Shown: one piece after another, positions 9,451-21,425 of the stretch
Position numbering within the stretch: the stretch's first letter is position 1
How the letters are laid out: every line of letters begins with the position of its first letter
NCBI RefSeq assembly: GCF_017591425.1
Contig: NW_024466421.1
Location: forward strand, 558,001-622,000
Source of the DNA: Ochotona curzoniae
Taxonomy: Eukaryota; Chordata; Mammalia; Lagomorpha; Ochotonidae
DNA length: 64,000 nucleotides
Direction of reading: 5' to 3'
The notes under the pieces: generated by a model
What the model was told of the DNA's origin: nothing
The model's database searches: none
Seen by the model: the letters and a program-made list of their open reading frames with translations, nothing else
Position numbers and translations under genes: made by a program

Positions 9451-12400
9451 CTTACTCAGAGCACGAATTACAGGAGAGCGGCAAAGGGCGGGCAGAGGTT
9501 CTACCTGTGGTGGGGGCTGCAGGGGAGGGCCTGTGGCTCCAGCTCCAGCGTGGGCAAGGTACCTGGGGTCGGGGGCACAAGGCAAGGGTGATGACGAGTT
9601 TGGAAAGCCCACTCCTATGGGAGTCCTGGCTCCCAGGAGGGCTGGCTGGGTGTGGGGGGGCGCCGGGACTGGGCCGGGCTCTGTTCCGTGCTGCCACCAA
9701 GGGTGGGCACATTGCATTGGCCGGAGAACTTTACCGGGTGTGGCTTCTGCCTGTCTCATGCTCCCAGGACCTCCGCATTCGGCTTAGGAGTGAACCACGG
9801 GGGCTCTGTGGACAGGCCTGGGACAGGCAGGGCTGCTGCAATCCCCTATCTGTGGAAGAGACCGGGCAGGACACAGACAGCTCTCAGCCAGGCCCACAGA
9901 AGTGCAGTAAGGCAGGGCAGCTGTCACTCAGAACTCTGGGACGGGGTGATAGGGCAGGACAGTTGTGATTCAGGTGACAGGGGCGGGGCCTCGGCAGCCC
10001 AAGGTGCCGCTGGTGGAGGACGCTGGGAGCTCCCTGTGGGATGCTGCAGCCGCAGGCCTGGGGCCCCTGGGCCCTGACCCAGGCTGCAGATGGAGGCCTT
10101 CCTGGAACCCAGCCGGGCCCGGGAGCAGGAGTGGGCGGGACTGCACCTGTTGCTGACGCCAGTGTGTTCTGATCTTGTGTGTTGGCTTTGGGGTTTGATC
10201 GCAAAATGAAATTTAAAGCACACGTAGGAGGCTTAATGAATTGGAAATGTCTGCCTCGTGGCTGTTCCAAAGGGAGAATAGAAAAAAAAAAGAAACTAAA
10301 ATTAGAAGAGAAAGTGTTTGTACTGTTTGGGAAACATGATGAAGACAGATTGAGACGCAGGATCCCCGGCTGGGGAGCACACGGCGGGATGCCAGTCTCA
10401 GGCCACCCCCAGCTCCCCAGGGCTGAGACCGCCCAGGGACAGGACAGGAGGGAGGCACCTAGCCACGCCCATGTGCACGGCACACAAGCTGGGAGGGGAG
10501 CAGCCGGCTCAATCCTGCGTCCTCGGACACCCAGCCGCGTGGGTGGCCACAGACACCAGACCCTCCTCTGCTGGCTGCGGGGAGCAGTCCCCCGAGGGCC
10601 ACCCCACCCGTGCGCAGCTGAAGGACTATTCCGTCCTGAGCTGCTGCTTGGGGGAATCCACGGCCAGGTCTGTCCCCATGGCATGTGCTGCAGGACCCTT
10701 AGCCCCTTCTCTTGTGCGTCCCTCTGCTGCCCACTCAGGCCAGGGAGCAGCAGTGCCAAGAACTGTGAGGGCACAGAGTGGCAGGTGGCCTGTCTGGTAG
10801 CGTGGTCTGAGGCTGCAGGGTCTAAGGATATGAGGGTCAGAGAGTCGGGGCCTGAAGGAGCTGCTGGGCGGCGGTGGGATGGAGCAGTGGAATGTTCCTG
10901 CCTGTGTGTACTTGGGGACCAGGGCAGAGTGAGCCAGGGTGGGCGTGGTCACTTTCCCTTCCACATGGCAGCTGGCATAGGGCCTGGCAATGGGAGGTCT
11001 GGCTAGGGGCTGTGCATAGGGCTGTTGCAGACCAAGGCTCCTTGGCCTGTTTGGAGGTGGTCAGATAAGTGGGTGGCCGTGGACTCGTGTTCCGGGAGGA
11101 GAGAGGGTAGGAGCAGGCAGGGGAGGGGGGAGGAAGAAACGCCCAGGGCCTCTTGGCCCCGCTGTGCCAGAGGCCAGCCTTGCCCCCAGGCTGCACTGAG
11201 GACAAAGTAATCATGATCTCACGGCTGTGGCAGAGGCCGACACCACACTCAGGAGCCCCTGGCACTGCATTGCCAGGCCCACCAGCCCAGCCCCTGGCTG
11301 GGTGGAGGCGCTGGCTGTCCTGACCGCTGTCCTGCCCAGCCCAGCAGGTTGGAAGGCTGAAGAGAGAGCAGTTGCATGCTTCCCCCAAGAGCCCAGTGTG
11401 TGGAGTAGCTAGGCTGCTGTGTGGCTTCACCCGGGCCAGAAGCGTAAGGCCATGTGGCAACAGGATGGACTGGGCTCACTAAATCTACTTCAGACACACC
11501 TCTAGGGGCTGCTGCTTCCTAAGTGGGCTAGAGTCTGAGGCCAGAGCCTGGGGGCCACACTGGCCTCTGGCTGGGAGGCGGTTGGGGAGGGGAGTGGATG
11601 GGACCAGGCGGATCATTGGCAAATGCACAGTCAGCAGCTCCTACCTTCCAGGACAGAGAAATGGATGTTGTTGGCTGCAAGTGTTGGGGCTGTTACGCTT
11701 GGGGACAGGAGAGTGGGGCTCGGGGGACACGAGGGACCCCTTGGTGCATGGCTGGGCCTGAGTTTTCCTGCAGCTGCAGTGGGAACCCAGACAGGCAGCA
11801 GTCAAGGTTGGCATTGGGAAGTGTGTTGGGAGCCTGCAGGCTGGGAGTCCTGAGTGACACGGGAGGGGCGAGGTGGAGGCACAGGAGGTGCCCTGGAGGC
11901 CAAGACCCAGCGTGAGGACAAGCAGAAGGACACGCTGAGCCACGTGACGGCTCAGTTGCTGGTAGGAATGTCAGCTCGGCCAGTCTGCAGGGAGGAAGAG
12001 GTGAGCAGGGGTGGGCAGAGGAGGACACCATGAGACCAGTGCCCAGGGCCCCGGCCAGGGCAGCAAGCAGGGATGCTGGGAGCAGGGCTAGCTGCAGGGT
12101 ACGCAGCTGGGCAGGTTGGGCTGGGAGCCCTGCAAGCTGCTGGCGGGCACTTGGGGGAGGACAAGTCCACAAAGGAAGGGGCTGCTTGCAGGATGTGCGG
12201 ACGCCACTTAGTGCAATCAAACATGCAATTAGCAGGTGCGTGGCGCTGGCTGCCTGCATTGTGCTCAAGGCACGGGGATGCCCCTAAGGTCGGTAGTCAG
12301 CTCCCAAGGAGCTGGTGGCTGCTGGCTATTCTGCAAAGGAGGCATTAGCTGAGGATGGGCCATGCCCCTCTGGTGACCACGGCCTCGTGAGTTGCATGAG

Positions 12401-12517
12401 GTCTCCTTGGTCTCTGAGACCACATGTATCTCACAGGGCAACATGAGGAGTAAAGGACACAGAGGACAGTCAGCACCCAGCATGCTGTCTGGCTCAAGTG
12501 TCCAATCAGTGCTGTTG
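9451..12517. other. Unique GC-rich sequence, no gene identified
   Basis: Frames of 296 codons (minus, 9884-10774) and 275 codons (plus, 10179-11006) overlap each other on opposite strands and have no domain I recognise. Near 10280-10320 there is a purine-rich A run. Around 12210-12235 a short AT-richer stretch (CAAACATGCAATTAGCAGG) stands out. I see no SINE. Confidence 0.4.
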
Positions 12518-12933
12518 TCACCATCACTACCACCATCATCACCACCACCATCATCATCATCATCATCACCATCATCACCATCATCACCATCATCACCACC
12601 ATCATCACCACCATCACATCACCACCACCACCATCACCATCACCACCACCACCATCACCATCATCATCACCACCACCACCATCACCATCATCATCACCAC
12701 CATCATCACCATCATCATCATCACCATCATCTTCACCATCATCACCACCATCATCACCATCGTCAACACCATCATCACCGTTATCATCACCATCACCACC
12801 ACCATCTTCACCACCACCATTACCACCATCACCACCACAATCACCACCATCACCATCATCATCACCATCATCACCATCATCATCACCATCATCACCACCA
12901 TCATCACTATTGTCACCATCACCATCTTCACCG
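12518..12933. repeat. (CAY)n trinucleotide microsatellite
   Basis: About 416 bp of CAC/CAT triplets with occasional CTT, TAC and GTC. One + frame therefore reads as poly-histidine (within a 261-codon open frame at 12392-13177), another as poly-Ile/Thr, and the minus strand as Met/Val. These frames come from the repeat unit and are not evidence of a gene. Interruptions are frequent in the 3' half, suggesting that end is older. Confidence 0.96.
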
Positions 12934-13571
12934 TGGACGTCAGCTGCATGTCATTGTCTGCCGCCATGTCCGTCTCCGTCCCTGCTGCTCACGACACAGT
13001 GCTGACAGCTCTGTCTTCCCCAGCAGCTGTACAGTGCTCAGCTGCATGTCATACCACTGCAGGGTGAGGAGCAGGAATGCACGGCCCACGGCTTGTCTGG
13101 GGCTTGAGTGGCACTGGTTGTGGCGGGCCCAGGGTGCTCGCAGCCACTGTACCTGCCATACCACGCTGGCACCCTGAAGGTCTGAGCCCTTAGGGTTCCC
13201 ATTGAGGGCTGGATGGTGGAACCCCTCCTGGGAAGTGCAGGCAGTGCAGCACAGAGAGAACATGGGTCCCCAGGGACTCCCTGCATGCGTGACCCCCAGG
13301 AGGACGCTGGGGCATGGAGGGAGCAGGCAGGGCACTAGTTGGCACCTGGGCAGGAGGAGGACAGCACAGGGATCTTTCTATAGTCCCCTGGAAGAAGTAG
13401 AAATGGGACACTGGGGAGGGTAGGGACAGCGAGGTCACTAAAGAGAGTGGACAGGCCAAGACCCTGGCTAGGGGTGGTAGGGGGTCCCAGAAGGAATCAC
13501 AGTAGGGAAGCCACAAGGAAGCACAACAACAGAACGGAATCCTGGGGCCAGGAACCGCAGCCATTCCTGGG
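12934..13571. other. Unique sequence, no feature recognised
   Basis: GC-rich sequence between the triplet repeat and the 45-bp minisatellite. No exon, SINE or array is visible. Confidence 0.4.
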
Positions 13572-13880
13572 AGCTGTCCACCAACCAACCCAGGAGCTGT
13601 GCACCAACCAAACAGGAAGCTGCCCTCTGGCCATCTGAATGCTGTCGATCAACCATCCCAGGAGCTGCCCACTGCCCATCCCACGAGTTGCCCACTGTGC
13701 ATCTGGGAGCTGTCCATCAACCATCCCGGGAGCTGCCCTCTGGCCATCTGTGAACTGTCCACCAACTATCCCAGGAGCTGCCCACTGGCCACCAGGGAGC
13801 AGTCCACCAACCATCCCAGGAGCTGCCCACTGCCCATCCAGGTGCTGCCCATCAACCATCCTGTGAGCTGTCCGCCAGCC
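13572..13880. repeat. 45-bp minisatellite, about 7 copies
   Basis: The repeated core is CTGTCCACCAACCATCCCAG followed by GAGCTGCCC and a variable ACTGGCCAT-type end, 45 bp in total. Because 45 is a multiple of three, a + frame stays open and reads as repeated Ser-Thr-Asn-His-Pro-x-Ser-Cys-Pro-Leu blocks. I treat this as non-coding, as nothing else supports a gene. Confidence 0.85.
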
Positions 13881-14379
13881 TGGGCCTTGGAGGGGCATGG
13901 GCAGTCATGTGAGTCATGTGCCTGCGGGGACTTGTGTCACGTGGCTGCCGCAGCAGCACTGTCTAACAGCTTGGCCCACCCTACCATATCTGAATGATGC
14001 TGTGTATGGGCCAGGTCCCCCGATGAAGCTTCCTGGAGTTACTGGGGCTCAGTTCCCTGATCTGAGCCCCCTGGTTGTGTCCAATCAGGTATGGCTGCCC
14101 GGGTGTCTTCCTGACCTAGTGCTGAGCCTGGGCCAGGTGCTCAGTCTGTCTGTGCCCTTGGTCCCAGCCTGCATGATCCCTCCCCCAAAACCTGAGTTTG
14201 CCTCTTGCAAAGCAGGGCAGGGCATGAGTTCAGGTTCCCAGAGCCCTGATGACACCACCCCCAGAGAAGCCCAGTCTCCGGCCCTGCCTCTGACTTCCGC
14301 CTTCTCCCTCCTGAGGCGCCTGCACCTGCGGCCCCTCCCCCACGAGCCCCGGCTGACCCTCCACTGCATGGCCCTGGGG
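13881..14379. other. Unique sequence, no feature recognised
   Basis: No repeat family or exon recognised. It leads into the AT-richer island that follows. Confidence 0.4.
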
Positions 14380-14680
14380 GGCCTCTGTTCGTCTGAGATT
14401 CGATATCTATCTTTGCTCCCTATCAGGGAGCTTGTGAATTGGGCCATTATGTGGAGGAAAAAGTGCTTTTCAGTGATCACCAGGGAGAGGAGGCGCGGCC
14501 AGCACGGGTGGAGAATCAATTTGAGCCCGGGAAGGCCCGGCCATCCATCTCCGTTTGCTGGGTAATTTAGGCCTTGGTGTCGGCAGAGCAGAGAACCGCA
14601 CAAGGCGGCTGGGTGTCGCGGCTGAGGGATGCAGCCTCCTGCGCGGTCATTATCGCGGGAGGCAGAGGGGGAGGGGCAGG
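14380..14680. promoter_or_regulatory. Candidate conserved regulatory island
   Basis: Low-repetition sequence whose composition differs from its surroundings: AT-rich runs (TTCGATATCTATCTTTGC, GGGCCATTATGTGG, ATCAAT at 14515-14520, GGTAATTTAGG) alternate with CpG-bearing segments (GGTGTCGCGG, TCATTATCGCGGGAGG). This mixture is typical of developmental enhancers. The call is inference from composition and motifs only, with no alignment made. Confidence 0.35.
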
Positions 14681-15279
14681 AAGACAAAGGGGCCGTGGTG
14701 GATGCGGGAGGGAGTCCTGCTCCCTGGCACCTGTGGGAGGCAGCAGCTTTGTCCCCGCGGTGACCCCACACAGCCCCTGCTCCACGGGTTTGGTTTGGCA
14801 TTGCAGCTATGACCAGGCAGTCCCAGGGAGAGGGCAGGGGGACACCAAGGAATGGACATTGCCTACCTACCTTGTGCAGGCCAGGCCCACGATGCCTCAG
14901 GTCAGCCTGCCTGCCTGTCGGCCCCATCCTGGCCTGCCCTGGCCTGTTGCTGCCTCTGAGCCAGTCCTGCTCTGGCCCTGGCTTTGACCCTAGCCCTGCC
15001 TTGCTCCTGACCGTGGCTTTTCCTGGGGCTGGCCAGGGTCCAGGCTGTCCTGCCCACCAGGACTGCTCACGGCCACTCGGTCCTCAGTGCAGGAAGGAGG
15101 TCAGTGTGTGTCTCAGTTCCTCAGGTCATGACAACCAGTGCTGGCCAGCACAACTGGAGTTCTCACATGAGAATGACCGTGACCATGAGCCCTGGGCTCT
15201 TGACCTTGTCTTTGAGCTGGGTCAGAACAGCCAGGACTGCTGAAGCTGCCATTGCAAGGTGCTGTGTTCCCCTGGCCAC
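14681..15279. other. Unique sequence, no feature recognised
   Basis: Irregular GCCCTGGCC/TGGCC-rich text near 14930-15060 is low-complexity but has no fixed period. No gene seen. Confidence 0.35.
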
Positions 15280-15481
15280 TGCCTGCGTACATGGGACACT
15301 GGGCAGGCCCACAAGCAGGCAGCTGACAGAGCCCTCCCCTGTCTCATGGTGGTCCCCATGGCACTGTGGGCACTGACTACTGCCCGCGTACATGGGACAC
15401 TGGGCAGGCCCACAAGCAGGCAGCTGACAGAGCCCTCCCCTGTCTCATGGTGGTCCCCGGGGCATCATGGGACAGTGGCCA
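15280..15481. repeat. 101-bp tandem duplication
   Basis: The block GTACATGGGACACTGGGCAG onward occurs at 15287 and again at 15388. About 70 bp is identical between the copies, with partial similarity in the rest. This is a recent two-copy duplication rather than a long array. Confidence 0.93.
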
Positions 15482-15749
15482 CTGGCAGCCTCTCTGAGAG
15501 CTCTGCTGCCCTCACAGCTGTGGGTACAAGGACACAGATGTGCCAGCTGGGGTGGGGCACAGAGGGCAGTGCTGTGACCTCTGCCCTCACAGTGTCCACG
15601 TTGGAATCCGTGCCTTTCTCCTTGTAGAACTGGACCCAAGATAGACACTGACATGGCCCCAGGAGACAAAGACCCATTGCTGTAGGACGGCCTCCGTCGA
15701 AGGGGCTCAAGTCAGCAGATATGTGGGGCTTTTCCCATAGCGCCCTGCT

Positions 15750-16055
15750 TTATATTTTTTAAAGATTTATCTACTTTTATTTGAAAGGCAGAATTATATA
15801 GGGAGACAGAGAAAGACCTTCCACTTGCTGGTTCACTCTCTAAATGAGCACAATAGCCAGCGCTGGGCGAATCGCTGCCAGGAGCCAGCTTGTCCAGATC
15901 TCCCACAGGGTGCAGGGCCCCAAGCACCTGGATCATCCCCTACTGCTTTTCCAGACACACGGCAGAAAGCTGGATCTGAAGTGGAACAGCCGGGACTGGA
16001 ACTGGTGCCCTTAGGGGTTGCCGACCCGCAGGTGAACTGTACCTGTTGAACAGCT
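15750..16055 (-). mobile_element. CSINE, minus orientation
   Basis: On the + strand it opens with the complemented tail (TTTTTTAAAGATTTATC), then GGGAGACAGAGAAAGACC, CTTCCACTTGCTGGTTCACTC, the CCAGATCTCCCACAGGGTGC block, GAAGTGGAACAGCCGGGACT and the head at about 16040. It is near full length with moderate divergence. Confidence 0.92.
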
Positions 16056-16563
16056 GGAGTGGAAAGACCTAGAAAAAAGGCCTTCAGGCTTTCCATGGTG
16101 CTCCAGTACTTGGCCACGTGGCAGGTCTGCATTTGACTGCATTGCCAACACTAGGCCTCGGCAATTGTCCTAGCAGCACCGAGCTTAGTCAAGGCTCAGC
16201 TCCTCCCTAAGCAGAACCAAACAGTGCAGTTCAGAGGCTTGACAACTGGGTCATCGCTCTGCTCAGGAGCTGTGCGAACTCCCAGCCAGTCCCAGTCCAG
16301 GACCCCAGGTAGAGCCCGGGCCGGGGAATGCATCCCCTGTTCCAGCCCCTGGCTCCAGGCAGTGCCATGGAGTGGCACCACAGGCGGTGCCTGGAGATGC
16401 TTCAGGCAGGTGTGGGGGCTGGGACGAGGAGCTCACGCGGTGGTGCCCTTTGGGAACCAGCCCTGGGAGGACACTCGGCCAGGTGGCTGCTTTCGGGGTC
16501 CTCCCACGCTTGGCCTCCCAGAGGTGACAGGAAGAGCTGAGAGACCGGCAGGAGAGCTTGCGC
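16056..16563. other. Unique sequence, no feature recognised
   Basis: GC-rich sequence ahead of the 15-bp array. Opposed overlapping frames only, and no recognisable exon. Confidence 0.35.
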
Positions 16564-16670
16564 CGCGCCCCTCCGCCCCGCGCCCCTCCGCCCCGCGCCC
16601 CTCCGCCCCGCGCCCCTCCGCCCCGCGCCCCTCCGCCCCGCGCCCCTCCGCCCCGCGCCCCTCCGCCCCG
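16564..16670. repeat. 15-bp CpG-rich minisatellite, 7 copies
   Basis: Seven near-perfect copies of GCGCCCCTCCGCCCC. Each unit carries CpGs and a GC-box-like CCGCCCC (Sp1-type), so the array holds a ladder of potential Sp/KLF sites. The unit length keeps a + frame open (Ala-Pro-Arg-Pro-Ser repeats) and a minus frame rich in Gly-Ala-Arg. I take both as artefacts. No start of transcription can be located. Confidence 0.95.
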
Positions 16671-17299
16671 GGCGCCTCCCGGCCCGCTGCCTCCTTCTCT
16701 GTTGACGCTGTCTCCTTTTGTTTTGCCCTTGTTCTTTTTATAACTCCTTGAGCTTAACTCGTGTTTGTGTCGGTCGTTTGCCAAGTGCCTTTAAAGTTGA
16801 GATTTGCCTCCAAATACTAATATGCGTTTGTCACTCACATCTAAGTGTTTCTAAACTCTTCGCGTGGTCTTGAAACGCAAGGGGGTTTCCTGGGACTCTG
16901 TTGAGTTTTCAGCCACTGCAGCCTCTCCGGCATTCCCTCTGCCTCCCTGTGCTGGACGTTCCCCCAGGACTTTGTGGCCCTGCCCTGAGACTGGGGAAAT
17001 TCAGTTGATCTGAACTCAGTTCACCCTACCTCCTGCCATGCTGCAATGCCTTTTCTCATGATTGATGCTTCAGCCGCTCCCACGTCCACTCCCAGCAGTG
17101 TACCCCCCACCGTGGACACATGATCCACTGGGTGTCCACTGAGAGACCCTTGGGCAGAGCCAGTATTGTGTCAACCCAGGAAAGATGGATGCTTGTGGCT
17201 AGTCCTGGGGGAGGCTATGTGAAAGGAAATAAAGTGAGAGAGACACGTACCCTGCACACACGTGGAAGCTAGAATGGGGGATGTCCTAGAATCAGAGAG
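16671..17299. other. Unique sequence with AT-rich interval
   Basis: From about 16690 to 16870 the sequence is much richer in T and A (TTTTATAACTCC, CTAATATGCG) than either flank. I could not match it to a known repeat or exon. Confidence 0.4.
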
Positions 17300-17548
17300 A
17301 ACAGAGGTCCCCAGAGGCAGGGTGGGTTCAGGGGGACAGAGGTCCCCAGAGGCGGAGGGGGGCTCAGGGAGGCAGAGGTCCCCAGCGGCAGGAAGGGTTC
17401 AGGGGCCAGAGGTCCCCAGCGGCAGGGTGGGTTCAGGGGGACAGAGGTCCCCAGAGGCGGGGGGGGGCTCAGGGGGCAGAGGTCCCCAGAGGCAGGGGGG
17501 CTCAGGGGGCAGAGATCCCCAGCGGCAGGGGGGCTCAGGGGGCAGAGG
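17300..17548. repeat. 35-bp G-rich minisatellite, 7 copies
   Basis: The anchor GGTCCCCAG occurs at 17306, 17341, 17377, 17411, 17446 and 17481, with a GATCCCCAG variant at 17514: a period of 33-36 bp. Each unit has two or three G runs of 4-9 bases, giving clear G-quadruplex potential on the + strand. A Gly-rich open frame across it follows from the repeat. Confidence 0.94.
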
Positions 17549-19795
17549 AAACATGGATGTGGGGGTGTGGGGGATGTGGGCACATCTGCCAGAGGCTGAG
17601 CCGAGGTGTCCTGTGGCACGGCCAGCAAATGTGTGACCACGGCCATGCCCACCTCCATCACAGCAAAGTGGACTCCAAAGTGTCCCCAGCACGGACAGCA
17701 CTGACCAGGATGCAGTCCCCAGGTGTGGTGTCCTGCCCTCATGAGGCCTCTGTCCTCACCGGGTGCCCCTCCCTGTAGCTGGGTGACCTGCAGAGTCCCT
17801 GGTTTCTCTTTGTGGCCCCCTGACCCGTGTGGATGGTGGATGGCAGGGTGGGGCAGCAGCTCTGGGCGAGTGCAGCCGTGGTGGGGTGGACTGCGCGAGG
17901 ACAGTGTGGAATTTGCAGGCAATGGCATTAGCGGTCAGCAGCAGAGACGGCGCAGTGTTGGCATGCTGGGCTGTGCCCTCGGGGCTGGCGCTTCTGCTGT
18001 CTGAGTCGAGGGCCTAGCGCAGAGGGCAGAGCGCGGGAAGCAGTGATGGATCCTGAGCGCCCAGCTTGCACTGCCTGAAGCTGCCGTGCCTCCTGACTTC
18101 AATGGCTGTGGGGGTCGACGTGGAGGCCCCGGGGTGCGGATTCCGGGTACTCTCTGAAGGACTCATGGATGGACCCTACAGCTGCCCAGGGCTCAGGCGG
18201 CACACCTGTCTGGGGACACTTCTGGGTACATCAGGCAGGCACCTCCCCTGCCCCACACTCAGGCCCAGCAGCCGGGAGCTGGGTTGGCATTGGTGCTGCC
18301 CCAGCCGGCTGTCCCCTCCCTCACACAGGACCTGTGCCCTGGCCTACTGTGTGCTCACCAGTGGTGATGGCCGCAAGCTGGGCTGCCCACTTCCACTCTG
18401 AGTTCCTGCCTCTCAACGGGGTCGCTGGACAGAGCTGCCTCCAGATGACCAGGCGTCCGGGAGGGCTGAGCCCCAGTAGCAGACTCCAGGGGCATCCTGG
18501 CTATGGCGGGGGACAGCCGGGTCCCAGCTCCTGGCAGTGTGACCCCTCAGAGCCCCCACTGTAAGCTTGGGACACTGAAGTAGATGCATAAACCTCACTT
18601 TCCCTGGATGTCAAGTCCTGGGAGGTGGGAGCAGGGAGTGGGGTCTATCCCTGCCTCGCACCACAGGACACGCAGACAGGGCTGCGAGGGGCTGGGAGAG
18701 ACACAGGAACTCGGCAGTGCCACGAATGTCACCTCCAGGAAGTACAGGGAGTGCTCAACGGCAGGTGTGGGCTTGCTGGCCAAGGACAGCGTGGACCACC
18801 CCACAGCAGGCCGGGAGCTGCATCGCCTGAGCTGTGAATGTCCAGTCCAAGTGGATTGAAGGCATCAAAAGTGGGTTTAGAAAGAATACTACAATATGCT
18901 TTCTGTGCATTTAAATGTAAAGCATGAGAGCTCACCGTGTGTAATGACAAAGTGTGCAGTTGCAGAAGGAAGGGACAGTAAGAAGGGACAGCTTGGGTGG
19001 CATGGGACAGTGTAGTGGGAGCTGCCTCCCAGGTTTGAGAACTTGAGTTCAAGTCTCCCTCTGCTTGCAGTCCCCTGGGAAGCTGCAGATGAAAGCTTGG
19101 GAATGGGAGAGCTGGGTGGAGTTCCTGCTAGGCCCTCCCCTGAAGGCAGGCTCTGTCCAGGGTCCTGACTGCACTCGCAGGAACAGGAACCAGGGAAGTG
19201 TCTCAGGAGACAGCGGGAGGATTTTTCCATGGTGCAGTGGGCCAGCAGGTGCCATGTGGGAAGTGTTGTCCTGTCCCAGGATGGCAGGTGCATGGCGGAG
19301 GCTGTTGTGGCCAAGGGTGCCCCAGTGCTCACTCCTATGTACACACCCATGCCCTCATGCCCTGCCTCTCCTCCTGGGAATCCCAACGGAGGTTCTTGGG
19401 GCAATGGGCTTTCCAGTGGAGACCTGGAGGTGGCATCGTAGGAGACAGCAGGCGATGGCGCCGAGGCTAGGGCCCTGCCACCCATGTAGGTGATGTGGAT
19501 GGAGGGTTAGGCTCCTGTCTTGAGCCTGGTCCAGCTCTGGCCACTGCAGGCACATGGGGAGCAATCTGTGAGTCCCTCTGCCCCTCAAATGAGCAAATAT
19601 ATGTTTCCAAAGGAAGTGGGAAGAGCGGGGTGTCAGTGCCAGGCAAGGAAGGCAGAGGTCAGCCAGCAGGGATGGTGTCCCCGCCGGGGTGTCCAGCTGG
19701 GCCCTGTGTGTTCTGTCCTGGGGTCAGAAGGGATGCCAGGCCCAGGGGCTGGAGGCCCTGAGCTGTGGTGGGGGAACTGGTGCCGTTCAGGGCTG
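17549..19795. other. Unique GC-rich sequence, no gene identified
   Basis: No SINE or array. A less GC-rich interval near 18860-18960 contains AAGAATACTACAATATGC and TGTGCATTTAAATGTAAAGC, but I could not assign it to a family. Confidence 0.4.
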
Positions 19796-20060
19796 GGGGG
19801 CTGGTGCTTTCCATGAAAGCCACCAAGCGTGTTTAATGCATTCCATTTCCCTCTAATTTCAGATTACCCAGGGTCTGGTGGGCTCCCTGCTCATTACCAG
19901 GCCACGCATCACTGAGCAGGCTGAATGGTCTCCCGTGGAGCGTGCAGCCTCGTTAACTCTCCCCAGTGCCTCCCCGGGAATCCCGGCTCTCAGCCAGGGA
20001 ATGGGAACCCGGCCAGCCGGCCGGCACCCCTGCTCCCTGGCTTCCTCCTGAGATCCAGGC
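19796..20060. promoter_or_regulatory. Possible conserved regulatory island
   Basis: An AT-richer core (GTTTAATGCATTCCATTTCC, CTCTAATTTCAGATTACC) contains a TEAD-type CATTCC and a TAATTT run and is followed by GC-rich text. The only support is its contrast with the surroundings and its lack of repeats. Could equally be unconstrained unique sequence. Confidence 0.25.
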
Positions 20061-21104
20061 GGAGAGGGTGTGGTTGAGGGCTGCGCCCCCAATGGGAGGA
20101 ACCTCAGGTGGCTCCCCTGGGATGGTGCTGCTGGCTGGTCCAGGCCTCTCTGCTTGCCCAGCAGCAATTTCTGCACCCCGGAAAGGTCTGGCTTCCACCA
20201 CCTTCCCACTACACTCCAATCTGGGCTGGGTCCTGTGCGAGACACGGAAGGAGAGGGACCCTGCTGTGCCCAGAGATGCCAGCTTTTTGAGGAAGTGGAG
20301 TCTGACCTGTGTGAAGTGTGACTGTCATGTGCAGAAGCAATCCCGGCAGGCTACCTGGGTCTGTCCCAACCCACTTGCCTTCTCACGGAAGCACAGACAA
20401 GCAGAAAGACGGTGGGGACAGGCACGCACATCCAGACTCCGAGGTGTCCTCAGGCCAGGCACTTGCTAGCGGGAAGACAACTGTGGCCAGCCTGCTGTCC
20501 TGGGGGCTTGGCTAGTAAATGGTCGTGCTGGATCTAGCACATTTCCAGCCCCGGAAGCGGAAGGCTGACTTCTCATCTCCCAGCTCTGCCAGCTCCAGGA
20601 AATGGGGATGCCCGTGGACAAGGGGGCACATGTGCAGACAGGGGGACACATGAACTGGGTTCCATGTCCCCAAGGATGCCCCTGCTGACTTCCCCTGTGG
20701 CCTGCCTCTTCCAGGCCCCTTATCCCAACATCACCCACCTGCAGGCACGAAATCAGAACCTTGTCCTGGACCTAGCACTCAGCAGGCGTGGCAGGGGCCT
20801 CCTGCAGGGACCACAGCTGGGCACCTGTCAAATGGGTGCCATGGGGCCTGGGTCTGGTCCATGGCAGGGTGTGCTGTGGCCACTGCTGTTACTGCTGTCC
20901 TTCCCCTATTGGACTCGTCATCCCTGTAATTGTCGTTCTGGTGCAGAGGGCCTGGTGGCCAGCCCTGGAGGAGGAAGAGCGACAGCAGCATCAGGCTTTG
21001 CCCCCAGGGGTCCTCTGTCTTCCTACAGGCTGAGCTCAGGTCGTGTGATAGATGGAGTCACAGTGGGAGACAGGATCTGAGCACGAGAGAGCAGGAGGCA
21101 TGGA
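20061..21104. other. Unique sequence, no feature recognised
   Basis: GC-rich and without recognised repeats or exons. Opposed overlapping frames only. Confidence 0.35.
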
Positions 21105-21358
21105 GCACCCCAGAGTACCATGGGGCATCACAGGGCACCATGGGACAGTATGGAGCACCTCGGGGCACTATGGGGCACCATGGGGCATCACAGGTACTAT
21201 GGGGCACCACAGGGCACCACAGAACATCATGGGGTACCATGGGACATGGTGGAGTACCACAGGACACTCCAGGATAGTGTGGGGCACTATAGAACACCAT
21301 GGGGCATCATAGGGCACTATGGGGTACTAAGGGACACCACAGGGCACCATGGGGCAGT
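21105..21358. repeat. 12-bp minisatellite
   Basis: About 20 imperfect units close to CACCATGGGGCA (variants CACTATGGGGCA, CATCATGGGGCA, CACCACAGGGCA). As the unit is a multiple of three, several frames on both strands stay open. It lies only about 65 bp from the next, unrelated array. Confidence 0.92.
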
Positions 21359-21425
21359 GGTCCAAGCTCCCCTCTTGTTTCATAACATTGAGAGGGGAGT
21401 CAGGTAAAGCATTCCCCACACAAAC

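Noticed and set aside
9884..11006. Opposed 296- and 275-codon frames as a gene
   Set aside because: They overlap in antisense in GC-rich DNA and show no domain or codon pattern that I recognise.
13897..14927. 222-codon plus frame and 280-codon minus frame as coding exons
   Set aside because: Mutually overlapping and without domains. The interval is better read as a possible regulatory island.
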